Assembly: GCA_022819825.1 (NCBI GenBank)
Contig: JAJEGM010000002.1
Span: 1-38,090 of the forward strand
Direction: 5' to 3'
Length of the DNA: 38,090 nucleotides
Source: Acidimicrobiia bacterium
Lineage (GTDB): Bacteria; Actinomycetota; Acidimicrobiia; Acidimicrobiales; Bin134
Every line of letters begins with the position of its first letter. Position 1 is the stretch's first letter. The position numbers and the translations under genes were made by a program. Under the pieces are notes generated by a model. It made no database searches. It had not been told where the DNA came from and saw only the letters and a list, made by a program, of their open reading frames with translations. Of the stretch, positions 24,321-31,926 are shown one piece after another.

Positions 24321-25330
24321 CCTCGAGCCATTCCAATCCAGCCCAGATGATGGATCTGGCCCTGGAAGCAGCCCGTTCCTGTCGGCTGGTCACTTCGCCC
24401 AATCCGTGGGTGGGGTCGGTGGTTGATTCCGGCGGCCAGACGTTCTTAGGGGCCACATCGCCGCCGGGCGGCAACCACGCGGAGATCAACGCGTTGGAAG
24501 CTGCTGGCCCGCGCGCCGAGGGGGCCGACCTCTACACCACGCTGGAGCCGTGCGACCACCAGGGTCGCACCGGGCCATGTACCGACACCATCATCGCTGC
24601 GGGGATCACTCGGGTGTTCGTGGCGGTGGAGGATCCCGACCCTGAGGTGTCGGGGAAGGGCATCGCGGCCCTGCAACGGGCTGGCTTGAACGTGGAGACG
24701 GGCGTGAGGGCCGCTGAGGCCGCTGAGTTGCTGGCCCCCTACTTGAAGCACCGCCGCACCGGGCTCCCCTGGGTGGTGCTGAAGCTGGCCGCCACCCTGG
24801 ACGGCCGCATTGCCGCCCCCGATGCCACTAGCCGCTGGATCACCGGTGTTGAGGCCCGGGCCGACGTGCACCGGCTGAGAGCCGAAAGCGACGCCGTGCT
24901 GGTAGGGGCGGGCACTGTTCGAGCCGACGATCCCGCCCTCACGGTGCGGGACTGGCAGCCTCCCGCCGGGGTGACCCCCCGCACCACCCAGCCGCTACGA
25001 GTGGTGTTGGGCACCGCGCCGCCCGAGGCCCGTGTCCACCCCGCGATAGAGATGGATGGTCCGCTGGAGCAGGTGCTGGCCGAGTTGGGGGAGCGGGGTG
25101 TAGTCCAGCTTCTGGTCGAAGGGGGCGCAGCCACCGCAGCCGCCTTCCACCGAGCTGGCCTGGTGGACTACTACACCGTGTACCTGGCCCCCGCTTTTTC
25201 CGGCGGCAACGATGCCCACCCCATGTTCACCGGCCCCGCCACCCCCACCATAGATGACCTCTGGCGAGGCGAGATCTGCGACGTCACCCGCCTCGGCCCC
25301 GACCTGCGGATCGACTTGCGGCCGAGTTGA
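24317..25330 (+). CDS. ribD: Bifunctional riboflavin biosynthesis deaminase/reductase RibD
   Basis: 337 residues from TTG 24317 (TTGA overlap with the mogA stop); ATG 24347 or 24350 are alternatives that keep the domain. The N-terminal CDA-like deaminase has SPNPWVGSVV, zinc motif HAEINAL and PCDHQGRTGPC. The C-terminal reductase has KLAATLDGRIAA, SRWITG and the GAGTVRADDPALTVR and LLVEGGAATAAAF blocks. It performs the second and third steps of the riboflavin pathway. The other rib genes are not in this window, whereas in mycobacteria they lie close by. Confidence 0.93.
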   Translation: MTSSHSNPAQMMDLALEAARSCRLVTSPNPWVGSVVDSGGQTFLGATSPPGGNHAEINALEAAGPRAEGADLYTTLEPCDHQGRTGPCTDTIIAAGITRVFVAVEDPDPEVSGKGIAALQRAGLNVETGVRAAEAAELLAPYLKHRRTGLPWVVLKLAATLDGRIAAPDATSRWITGVEARADVHRLRAESDAVLVGAGTVRADDPALTVRDWQPPAGVTPRTTQPLRVVLGTAPPEARVHPAIEMDGPLEQVLAELGERGVVQLLVEGGAATAAAFHRAGLVDYYTVYLAPAFSGGNDAHPMFTGPATPTIDDLWRGEICDVTRLGPDLRIDLRPS

Positions 25331-25408
25331 ACGGAGAACGTTTGCCGTACGCTGGGAACCGGGACGGGGCAACCGGGTATTGACACCAGCCCCGCACTTG
25401 CAGCCCGG

Positions 25409-25414
25409 TAGCGT
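25409..25414 (+). promoter_or_regulatory. Putative -10 box of hisG
   Basis: TAGCGT lies 6 nt before ATG 25421 (leaderless pattern). A TTGACA at 25380-25385 is visible, but the 23-nt spacer is longer than the usual 16-19. Confidence 0.4.
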
Positions 25415-25420
25415 TGGGGC

Positions 25421-26296
25421 ATGCTCTCGTTGGTTTTGCCCAAGGGTTCGCTGGAAAAGGCGACCTTGGAGCTGTTCGACGCCGCCGACATCCCGGTGAA
25501 TCGCAGTTCGGATGTTGCCTACAAGGCCACGATCAACGACCCCCGCATCAGCGATGTCCGCATTCTGCGGCCCCAGGAGATTCCCCGATACGTGGCCGAC
25601 GGACTGTTCGATCTGGGCATCACCGGGCGCGACTGGGTGGCCGAGACCGACAGCGACGTGGTGTCGCTGGGGGAGCTCCACTACTCCAAGAACACCTCCC
25701 GGCCGATCCGGATGGTGCTGGCGGTGCCCGACGACTCGCCGTGGAACGCGGCGGAGGATCTGCCCCAGGGGGTGAAGATCTCCAGCGAGTATCCGGCCCT
25801 CACCAAGCGATTCTTCGACGACTTGGGTATCGAGGCCGACATCGCCCTGTCGTACGGGGCCACAGAGGCCAAGGCCCCCGACATCGTGGATGCGGTGGTG
25901 GAGATCACCGAGACCGGGCGGGCGCTGCGGGCAGCCGGCCTCAAGATCATCCACACCATCCTCACTTCCTACACCGAGCTGATCGCCAATCCGGCCAGCT
26001 ATGCCGACCCCGAGCGTCGCCATGCCATGGAGCAGATTCACACCCTGTTGGGCGGGGTGCTGGAAGCCAGGGGCAAGGTGCTGGTCAAGATGAACGTGCC
26101 GTCGGAAAGCCTGGACAAAGTGATCGACTTGCTGCCGTCCATGAAGGCGCCCACGGTCAACGAGCTGTTCGGGGGCCACGGCTATGCGGTGGAGACGGTG
26201 GTGCCCAAAGCGGACATCAACGTGTTGATCCCCGATCTGCGAGACGCCGGGGCTAGCGACATCATCGAGCTCCCGTTGGCCAAGATCGTCCATTGA
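25421..26296 (+). CDS. hisG: ATP phosphoribosyltransferase, long form
   Basis: 291 residues. First enzyme of histidine synthesis, joining ATP and PRPP. The N-terminal LVLPKGSLEKATLELF, the ADGLFDLGITGRDWVAET segment and the PRPP loop region (about 150-175) are present. The C-terminal 75 residues (LEARGKVLVKMNVPSESLDKVIDLLPSMKAPTV) are the regulatory, histidine-sensing domain, so it is the hexameric long form that needs no HisZ. No other his gene is adjacent. Stop overlaps the next TTG. Confidence 0.95.
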   Translation: MLSLVLPKGSLEKATLELFDAADIPVNRSSDVAYKATINDPRISDVRILRPQEIPRYVADGLFDLGITGRDWVAETDSDVVSLGELHYSKNTSRPIRMVLAVPDDSPWNAAEDLPQGVKISSEYPALTKRFFDDLGIEADIALSYGATEAKAPDIVDAVVEITETGRALRAAGLKIIHTILTSYTELIANPASYADPERRHAMEQIHTLLGGVLEARGKVLVKMNVPSESLDKVIDLLPSMKAPTVNELFGGHGYAVETVVPKADINVLIPDLRDAGASDIIELPLAKIVH

Positions 26297-26517
26297 GCTT
26301 GGCTGGTCGCAACATTCCCCTCATCGGCACCGTTGCCAGCTTCGACGGCGCCACCGGCTGGGGGACGATCGCCGCGGGAGACGGTACGGCCTATCCCTTC
26401 CATTGCACCGCCATTGCCGACGGAACCCGCACTATCACCGCAGGCGTCGCGGTGACCTTCCAGCTGGCTCCCGGCCACCGGGGTGTTTGGGAAGCGGCAG
26501 GAATTACTCCCCGCTAG
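26293..26517 (+). CDS. Cold-shock-domain-like small protein
   Basis: 74 residues from TTG 26293, which overlaps the hisG stop (TTGA). GTVASFDGATGWGTIAAGDG, then YPFHCTAIADGTRTITAG and VTFQLAPG, follow the order of the cold-shock OB fold, but the RNP1 aromatic residues (KGFGFI) are partly replaced (TGWGTI). Probable nucleic-acid-binding protein; related small proteins occur in actinobacteria. Last 14 nt overlap the convergent DUF1844 gene. Confidence 0.72.
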   Translation: MSLAGRNIPLIGTVASFDGATGWGTIAAGDGTAYPFHCTAIADGTRTITAGVAVTFQLAPGHRGVWEAAGITPR

Positions 26518-26980
26518 ACCCCGGATCGCCTTCTTCTGAGTATTCGGCGTCTTCGGCGCCACCCTCCATCGCCCGGGACACCTGCACGAACGCCATGCGG
26601 ATCTGATGAAGGGCATCTTTGAGGGTGGCCTCGTGCTCTCCGAGGCGTCCCTCCAGCCCCTCCACCACCGCACCCAGGGCGTCGATGGCCAATCGGGACT
26701 CTTCCAAGTTGGGCGGTTGCTGGCTGAGGTGGATGGCTCCCAGCTCATACAGCCCCATGGCGTGGTTCCCCACCACCACCGACGCGGGGGTGTTGGCGAT
26801 CTGCTCCCGGGCCTCGGCCAACTGCTGGGCCAGTTCCTCGGCTTGGGCCCGTTCCTCGTCGCTCAACCCGGCCAGCGGGTCTTCAACTTGATCGGGCGGG
26901 TCTTGTGGCGGCGGGGTCGCCGTCTGTCCTCGGCCGTCGTCAACCGGAACCTCTCCGCCTGGTGTCCACAGTGTGCTCAT
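26504..26980 (-). CDS. DUF1844 family protein
   Basis: 158 residues. A Pro/Asp-rich N-terminal half is followed by a helical region (about 40-60, Glu/Gln/Ala-rich), then the DUF1844 core: ANTPASVVVGNHAMGLYELG, NLEESRLAIDALGAVVEGL and LKDALHQIRMAFVQVS. The C-terminus is acidic. The family is widespread but of unknown function and often sits beside infC in actinobacteria, as here, on the opposite strand. Its 3' end overlaps the cold-shock-like gene by 14 nt. Confidence 0.78.
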   Translation of the reverse strand: MSTLWTPGGEVPVDDGRGQTATPPPQDPPDQVEDPLAGLSDEERAQAEELAQQLAEAREQIANTPASVVVGNHAMGLYELGAIHLSQQPPNLEESRLAIDALGAVVEGLEGRLGEHEATLKDALHQIRMAFVQVSRAMEGGAEDAEYSEEGDPGSSGE

Positions 26981-27119
26981 CGTCTTTCCTACACTCCTTT
27001 TTGCCTCGTCTGGCGTGATTGTCCCTCAACGCTGATACTGTTACCCCGCAACTTCGGTACGCAAGCGGGATCGAGATTTGTTCCCAGCGTGCCAGTCCCA
27101 ATAGCCAAGAGAGAGGAAC

Positions 27120-27140
27120 ATGCGCATTGCAGAGCGGTGA
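27120..27140 (+). other. 6-codon leader ORF before infC
   Basis: ATG 27120 follows a purine-rich ribosome site (AGAGAGGA, about 27110-27117) and reads MRIAER before TGA 27138-27140. It is in the same frame as infC, and the first plausible infC codon (ATA 27147) lies 6 nt after its stop. So ribosomes that terminate here are placed to reinitiate at infC. Confidence 0.5.
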
Positions 27141-27146
27141 TCGGCC

Positions 27147-27740
27147 ATAGCTTCGGCAGATGCTGAGCCCCGGATCAACGACCGGATCAGAGCCAGAGAG
27201 GTGCGGCTCGTTGGTGAGGACGGACAGCAAGTAGGCATTCGGCCGCTGCCTGAGGCATTGGACATGGCCAGTGAAGCCGGCCTCGACCTGGTAGAGGTCG
27301 CCGAAAAGGCGAACCCTCCGGTATGTCGGATCATGGACTACGGCAAGTACAAGTACGAAGCCGCCCAGCGGGCTAAGGAGTCCCGGCGAAACAGCACCAA
27401 CATCATCGTCAAGGAGATGAAGTACCGGCCCAAGATCGGACCGGGTGATTTCGATACCAAGACGAGGAAGGTGCGGGGCTTTCTTGAGGAAGGCTACAAA
27501 GTAAAGGTCACGATCATGTTCCGCGGCCGCGAGGTGCAGCATCCCGAATTGGGGCGGCGCATCCTCGACGACATCGCGGACGAAGTGGAAGAAGTGGCCA
27601 AGGTCGAGGTCTATCCCAGACTGGATGGCCGCAACATGGTCATGGTGCTGGGACCGGCGAAGAAGAAGTCCCGCAAGCAGGCCGCAAAGTCTGCTCGCCA
27701 ACCCGCTGAAGAGGCCGCGACAACCGAATCTGCCACTTGA
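27147..27740 (+). CDS. infC: Translation initiation factor IF-3, probable ATA start
   Basis: 197 residues from ATA 27147. IF-3 checks initiator tRNA and start-codon pairing on the 30S subunit. The conserved N-terminal EPRINDRIRAREVRLVGEDG begins at 27165, upstream of the first canonical start (GTG 27201), and an in-frame TGA lies at 27138. So the true start is non-canonical; ATA 27147 is the best candidate and gives MASADAEPRIND. Non-AUG infC starts are known from E. coli (AUU) and serve autoregulation. KIMDYG-like CRIMDYGKYKYEAAQRAKESRR and KVKVTIMFRGRE blocks are intact; the C-terminus is Lys/Ala-rich. Confidence 0.92.
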   Translation: MASADAEPRINDRIRAREVRLVGEDGQQVGIRPLPEALDMASEAGLDLVEVAEKANPPVCRIMDYGKYKYEAAQRAKESRRNSTNIIVKEMKYRPKIGPGDFDTKTRKVRGFLEEGYKVKVTIMFRGREVQHPELGRRILDDIADEVEEVAKVEVYPRLDGRNMVMVLGPAKKKSRKQAAKSARQPAEEAATTESAT

Positions 27741-27790
27741 ATTCAAACTTGAGATCATTTGTTTGAGATCATTGAGTAAGAGAATTCAAG
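27736..27790 (+). promoter_or_regulatory. AT-rich rpmI leader with inverted and direct repeats
   Basis: CTTGAATTC 27736-27744, which covers the infC stop, is the exact reverse complement of GAATTCAAG 27782-27790. Between them TTGAGATCATT occurs twice (27749-27759 and 27763-27773). This is the most AT-rich stretch of the cluster. The place matches where ribosomal protein L20 regulates rpmI-rplT in other bacteria, but the sequence does not show the L20 site itself. Confidence 0.5.
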
Positions 27791-27815
27791 GCTCCCTACA
27801 GCGCAGGAAACTGAC

Positions 27816-28010
27816 ATGCCCAAGATGAAAACCCACCGAGGCGCGGCCAAGCGGTTCAAGACCACCGGCACCGGCAAGATCCGCCGTCGCAGCGCCTACA
27901 AGAACCACATCCTCGAGAAGAAGGCCCCCAAGCGCAAGCGCCAGCTGCGCGGCCCGGCCCAGGTGTCGGCTGCCGACGCCCCGTCCGTGAAGCGCCAACT
28001 GGGCTTGTAG
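27816..28010 (+). CDS. rpmI: 50S ribosomal protein bL35
   Basis: 64 residues, strongly basic. [21 protein letters not shown] and the central [13 protein letters not shown] are typical. AGGAAA lies 7 nt upstream of ATG 27816. Place between infC and rplT is universal. The C-terminus is slightly Pro/Ala-rich. Confidence 0.97.
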   Translation: MPKMKTHRGAAKRFKTTGTGKIRRRSAYKNHILEKKAPKRKRQLRGPAQVSAADAPSVKRQLGL

Positions 28011-28050
28011 GGCCTGTAGCCGCCAGCACGAGTTCAAGGAGAAGCACACG

Positions 28051-28434
28051 ATGGCCAGAGTCAAGCGCGCCGTCACCGCCCGCAAGCGCCGCCGGGCGGT
28101 GGTGAAGCGGGCCAAGGGGTACTACGGCAACAAGAGCCGCACGTTCCGGGGCGCCAATGAGCAGCTGATGCACAGCGGCCAGTACGCCTACCGGGATCGC
28201 CGGGCCCGCAAGGGTGAATTCCGCCGCCTGTGGATCCAGCGCATCAACGCCGCCTGCCGCCAGAACGGCACCAACTACAGCCGCTTCATCAACGGCTTGA
28301 AGCTGGCCGACGTGGAGGTCGACCGCAAGATCCTGGCCGAGATGGCCGTGAATGATCCCGCGGCCTTCACTGCGTTGGTCGAGGTGGCCAAGGCTGCGGC
28401 AGAGGCGGAGCAAGAGTCCGCCTCGGTCGGGTAG
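28051..28434 (+). CDS. rplT: 50S ribosomal protein bL20
   Basis: 127 residues, a little longer than the typical 117-120 because of an acidic Ala/Glu tail. [36 protein letters not shown] and [19 protein letters not shown] are typical; the N-terminal basic extension threads into 23S rRNA. AAGGAG lies upstream. Stop TAG 28432-28434 is 2 nt before the probable CTG start of trmH. Confidence 0.97.
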   Translation: MARVKRAVTARKRRRAVVKRAKGYYGNKSRTFRGANEQLMHSGQYAYRDRRARKGEFRRLWIQRINAACRQNGTNYSRFINGLKLADVEVDRKILAEMAVNDPAAFTALVEVAKAAAEAEQESASVG

Positions 28435-28436
28435 AG

Positions 28437-29186
28437 CTGCTCATCAGCAAGCCACTCAGCCCTCGAAACCCCCGGATTGCGGAACTTCGCCGACTAGTCC
28501 GCAACCGCCGAGAACGCACTGAGTCTGGCAAGTTCGTCATCGACGGCCCGCAACTGTTGGGCGAGGCGGTGGCGGCCGATCTGGAGATCGTTGACGTCTT
28601 CGTGGAGCCCGTGATCGACCTGTGGGCCGACTTGGGAGTCTCAGTGAACGCCCCGGTGTGGACGGTAGACGACGGTGTTCTGGCCAAGGTGGGCTCGGTT
28701 GTTACCCCCCAAGGGGTCATGGCCACCGCTCACATCCCCGAAGTTGCCCCTGTGGCCAGCGGCGATTTTGCCGTGGAGCTGGCCGGTGTGGCCGACCCCG
28801 GCAACGCCGGGACCATTGTGCGCACCGCAGTGGCCGCCGGGGCCCAAGCCGTGGTGTTCAGCCCAGAATCAGTGGACCCTTGGAATCCCAAGACCGTGCG
28901 GGCCTCGGCTGGTGCGCTGTTCCGAGTCCCCCTGGCCGAGACAGGACCGAAAGGGGAGCGAGTGGGCGCCGATCCCCACCGAGGCGACCCCTACGACCAA
29001 GCCGACCTAACTGGCCCCCTCACTCTGGTTGTGGGCAACGAAGCCCACGGCCTAGATCAACTGCATCAATCTGCGGATATTGACCGCTGGGTGTCCATCC
29101 CCATGGCCGATTCAGTCGAATCCCTCAACGTCGCCTCCGCCACCGCCATCCTCTGCTTCGAAATAGCCCGCCAACGCCGCAGCTGA
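28437..29186 (+). CDS. TrmH/SpoU-family RNA 2'-O-methyltransferase, probable CTG start
   Basis: 249 residues from CTG 28437. An N-terminal substrate-binding part (NPRIAELRRLVRNRRERTES, GKFVIDGPQLLGEA) precedes the SPOUT domain: GVADPGNAGTIVRTAVAAG, LVVGNEAHGLD and SIPMADSVESLNVASATAIL. It probably methylates 23S rRNA, or tRNA. The conserved NPRI start lies at 28467, yet the frame has no ATG, GTG or TTG from the in-frame TGA near 28353 to TTG 28557. CTG 28437, 2 nt after the rplT stop, gives MLISKPLSPRNPRI. Position after rplT is conserved in actinobacteria. Confidence 0.88.
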   Translation: MLISKPLSPRNPRIAELRRLVRNRRERTESGKFVIDGPQLLGEAVAADLEIVDVFVEPVIDLWADLGVSVNAPVWTVDDGVLAKVGSVVTPQGVMATAHIPEVAPVASGDFAVELAGVADPGNAGTIVRTAVAAGAQAVVFSPESVDPWNPKTVRASAGALFRVPLAETGPKGERVGADPHRGDPYDQADLTGPLTLVVGNEAHGLDQLHQSADIDRWVSIPMADSVESLNVASATAILCFEIARQRRS

Positions 29187-29195
29187 GCCTGAGCC

Positions 29196-30587
29196 CTAGC
29201 CGACGACGGGGCCGATGGCGGCGGGCTGGGCTCTGAGGGCTTCTATTTCGGCGACGGCCTCGTCGGAGAGTTCGCGGATGCCGATGAACTCTTCGAGGTT
29301 GTAGTGGAGGTTGATGATGCGCATCTCTTCCCGGCTCAACACGATGTGGTCGAGGCCGGGTTGGTGGAGGCCCCGCTGGGCCCGCTGGAGATTGGAGAGG
29401 TCTTGGTCGAACACCAGATTCATCGAGGCCTCTTCGGCGGGGATGACAGCCTGCATGGGCTGGGTCCGGTCGGTGCCGGGGGGTCGGCGGTCGAGGTGAA
29501 GCAGGTCCATGAAGGCGTCGTCGGGGGTGTCGCCGGGACGGGACCGCAGCACGGTGATGGAGTCGCACATCACGATCACCGTGATGTTGGGGAACAGGTT
29601 GAATTGGAACAAATCCAACATCTGCGACTGGTCGAAGCTGTCGAGGTCGAGGCCCTTTTGCCTGGTCTGGCTCCGGACCAACTCCTCCAGCACCTCTCGC
29701 ACGCTGCCGCCGTCGGGAACCGGCGGGCACGGTCCGGGGTTCTCGGAGTCCTGGCCGTAGCGAGCGCCCTGGGTCACGATGATGGAGTCCCATATCTCTT
29801 GGTCGGTGGCCCCGTTGCGCAGCCGGGGGCTGGGCACTCCGTAGGGCTGGTGCAGCGAGCCGTGGCGGCCGTAGAGACGGTTCACCGAGTTGACGTCGTC
29901 GCAGCTGGGCAGCATCTCGCGGTGGATGCCCTGCACGTGGTAGGTCTCGCTGAATGCCTCGATGAGGGTCTTCCAGTTGCACGGCAACGGCACGGTGAGG
30001 TCGTAGGCGCAGGCGTACTCCTCCATGCGGGCCCACTCCAGCAGGCCGGGAATGGCTTCCAGATACTGGTCCAGCGGCTTGGCGTCCAAGTCTAGATTCA
30101 CGAACACCAGCGGCCCCCACGTGCCCACCTGCACCGGGAACAGCGGGTAGTCGTCGTTGCGCAGCGCCCCGAAGCCCCGGCGCGACGGCACCTCTCGCAG
30201 CTTGCCGTCCAGCGTCCAGCTCCACCGGTGGTAGATGCAGCGCAGCTCGGTCAGCCCCGACCCCGAGCCGGTACACAGCACGTTGCCCCGGTGGCGGCAC
30301 ACGTTCTGGAACCCCCGCAGCACCCCGTCGTCGCCCCGCACCACCAGCACCGACAGGTTGCCCACCGAATACTCGAACCAGTCGCCCGGCGACGGCACAT
30401 GGTCCACCGTGCAGGCCAGCTGCCAGGCCCGGGGCCACACATGGGCCATTTCCAATTCGGCCCACTCTGGTGAGATGTACCGATGGGTGGGCACTTCAAC
30501 CGGCGTGCGCCGGGGCGGGACGGCCCCTATGGCCGTTCCCACCGGGGCATCGTTGGTGAGCTCAGGGCCGATCTGGATCTTCGCCAT
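29196..30587 (-). CDS. Rieske non-heme iron oxygenase, alpha subunit
   Basis: 463 residues from ATG 30587. The Rieske cluster motif is CRH (near 98) and CIYH (near 118), in WQLACTVDHVPSPGDWFEYS-NVCRHRGN...LRCIYHRWSW. The mononuclear-iron motif ETYHVQGIHREM lies near 215. It probably hydroxylates or demethylates an aromatic or alkylamine-like substrate; the substrate cannot be read. No ferredoxin, reductase or beta-subunit gene is adjacent. TACTGT lies 6 nt upstream of the ATG. It converges with trmH. Confidence 0.88.
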   Translation of the reverse strand: MAKIQIGPELTNDAPVGTAIGAVPPRRTPVEVPTHRYISPEWAELEMAHVWPRAWQLACTVDHVPSPGDWFEYSVGNLSVLVVRGDDGVLRGFQNVCRHRGNVLCTGSGSGLTELRCIYHRWSWTLDGKLREVPSRRGFGALRNDDYPLFPVQVGTWGPLVFVNLDLDAKPLDQYLEAIPGLLEWARMEEYACAYDLTVPLPCNWKTLIEAFSETYHVQGIHREMLPSCDDVNSVNRLYGRHGSLHQPYGVPSPRLRNGATDQEIWDSIIVTQGARYGQDSENPGPCPPVPDGGSVREVLEELVRSQTRQKGLDLDSFDQSQMLDLFQFNLFPNITVIVMCDSITVLRSRPGDTPDDAFMDLLHLDRRPPGTDRTQPMQAVIPAEEASMNLVFDQDLSNLQRAQRGLHQPGLDHIVLSREEMRIINLHYNLEEFIGIRELSDEAVAEIEALRAQPAAIGPVVG

Positions 30588-30593
30588 GGCTGC

Positions 30594-30599
30594 ACAGTA
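30594..30599 (-). promoter_or_regulatory. Putative -10 box of the Rieske oxygenase gene
   Basis: Minus-strand TACTGT ends 6 nt before ATG 30587, the same spacing as at mihF, def and hisG; a leaderless mRNA is predicted. Confidence 0.45.
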
Positions 30600-30679
30600 G
30601 TGGTAGGCGGGCGATCCAAGCCGGGCAGTCATCGAGGTTGAACAAGGTGTAAGCGGGAGTCCCGTATTCTGGTGCGGGT

Positions 30680-31825
30680 ATGAGCTTCGCTGAGACCGTC
30701 GTGTTCGCGATCGGGGCTCTGATCGCAGTGGGCACGCTGTTGGCCGCCATATATACCGTGGTGGTGCCCCGGGCCGAGCGCAGCCTGTTGATCCGCTTCG
30801 TGTACGTGGGCATGAGGCATTTGTTCTCGTTGGTCGCCCGCCGCCGCAAGTCGTATGAGGCCAAAGACGCGGTGCTGGCCCGCTATGCCCCCACCACGCT
30901 CATGCTGCTGCCCATGGTGTGGGCTACCGGGGTCATCTACGGGTTCTCGATGATGTTCTGGGCGCTGGATGTGCGCCCGTATCGGGAGGCGTTGGTGCTG
31001 AGCGGGTCGTCGCTCACCACGTTGGGCTTTCGGGACACCGAAGACCTGGCCAGCCTGGTTTTGTCCATAGGCGAGGCCCTCATTGGGTTGGGCATTGTGG
31101 CGCTGTTGATCAGCTTCCTGCCCCTCATGTACATGGCGTTCAGCGCTCGGGAGTCCGCAGTGGCCCGACTGGAAATCAGGGCCGGAACCCCGCCCACGCC
31201 TGAGGCCATGATCATTCTGGCCCACGAGACCGGCGGACTTGAGGACATGGGAGAGACCTGGACCGAGTGGGAGCACTGGTTCATCCAAATCGAGGAGACC
31301 CACCAGACCTATCCGGCGCTGGCCTTCTTCCGGTCGGTGCGCTCCGATCGCTCATGGGTTGTTGCCGCGGGCTGCATCTTGGACACAGCCGCCATAATGC
31401 TGTCGACGGTGGCGGTGCCCCATTCGCCCGCCACGCCGTTCATGATCCGGGCGGGCTATGTGGCTCTGCGCAACGTCGCCGACTTCTTCGCCATCGACTA
31501 TGACCCCGACCCGAAGGACATTTCCCCGATCACGGTGCGCCGCCACGAGTTCTACGAGACCTACGAGACCCTAAAGAGCGCCGGGGTTCCCGTCGTGGAA
31601 GACCGTGAACGGGCGTGGCGCGACTACGCCGGTTGGCGGATCAACTACGACAACTGCCTGGTGGGCCTGGCCTCGATCACTTCCGCTCCGCCGGGCAAGT
31701 GGAGCTCTGACCGGCCCTCTCCCTACCACCGGCTGCCGCTGTTCCACCGGCCCCTGCGCCGCCCGCTGCCCCCGCTTCTGCGCCAGATCAGGCGAAGGGG
31801 ATTCGGCCCGGGGCGGCGAAAGTGA
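30680..31825 (+). CDS. Ion-channel-like membrane protein
   Basis: 381 residues. An N-terminal TM segment (about 5-28) and another (about 75-97) are followed by a pore-like SGSSLTTLGFRD (about 107-118), which recalls the K+ channel filter T-x-G-[YF]-G-D but has Arg in place of the second Gly. Then a TM helix (about 124-152) and a cytosolic region with a further hydrophobic part near 230-245. The C-terminus is Pro/Arg-rich. Probably a two-pore-like or related cation channel with altered selectivity; transport activity is inference. TATTCT lies about 9 nt before the ATG. Linked to the next gene by a 34-codon ORF. Confidence 0.6.
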   Translation: MSFAETVVFAIGALIAVGTLLAAIYTVVVPRAERSLLIRFVYVGMRHLFSLVARRRKSYEAKDAVLARYAPTTLMLLPMVWATGVIYGFSMMFWALDVRPYREALVLSGSSLTTLGFRDTEDLASLVLSIGEALIGLGIVALLISFLPLMYMAFSARESAVARLEIRAGTPPTPEAMIILAHETGGLEDMGETWTEWEHWFIQIEETHQTYPALAFFRSVRSDRSWVVAAGCILDTAAIMLSTVAVPHSPATPFMIRAGYVALRNVADFFAIDYDPDPKDISPITVRRHEFYETYETLKSAGVPVVEDRERAWRDYAGWRINYDNCLVGLASITSAPPGKWSSDRPSPYHRLPLFHRPLRRPLPPLLRQIRRRGFGPGRRK

Positions 31826-31926
31826 GTGCTTCCATCCCGGCCAATGGAAATGTGCTCGTTGAGGTGGATGCCGTGCGGCCTCGGATTTCACCCAAGACGA
31901 CGCTGCCGATGAGGCTGGCGCGATGA
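31822..31926 (+). other. 34-codon bridging ORF channel/NMO
   Basis: GTG 31822 overlaps the channel stop (GTGA 31822-31825), and TGA 31924-31926 lies inside the NMO start (ATGA 31923-31926). The frame has no stop over 97 nt and starts MSASIPANGNVLVEVDAV. It has no recognised motif. It may be a true small gene or only a relay ORF. Confidence 0.4.
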
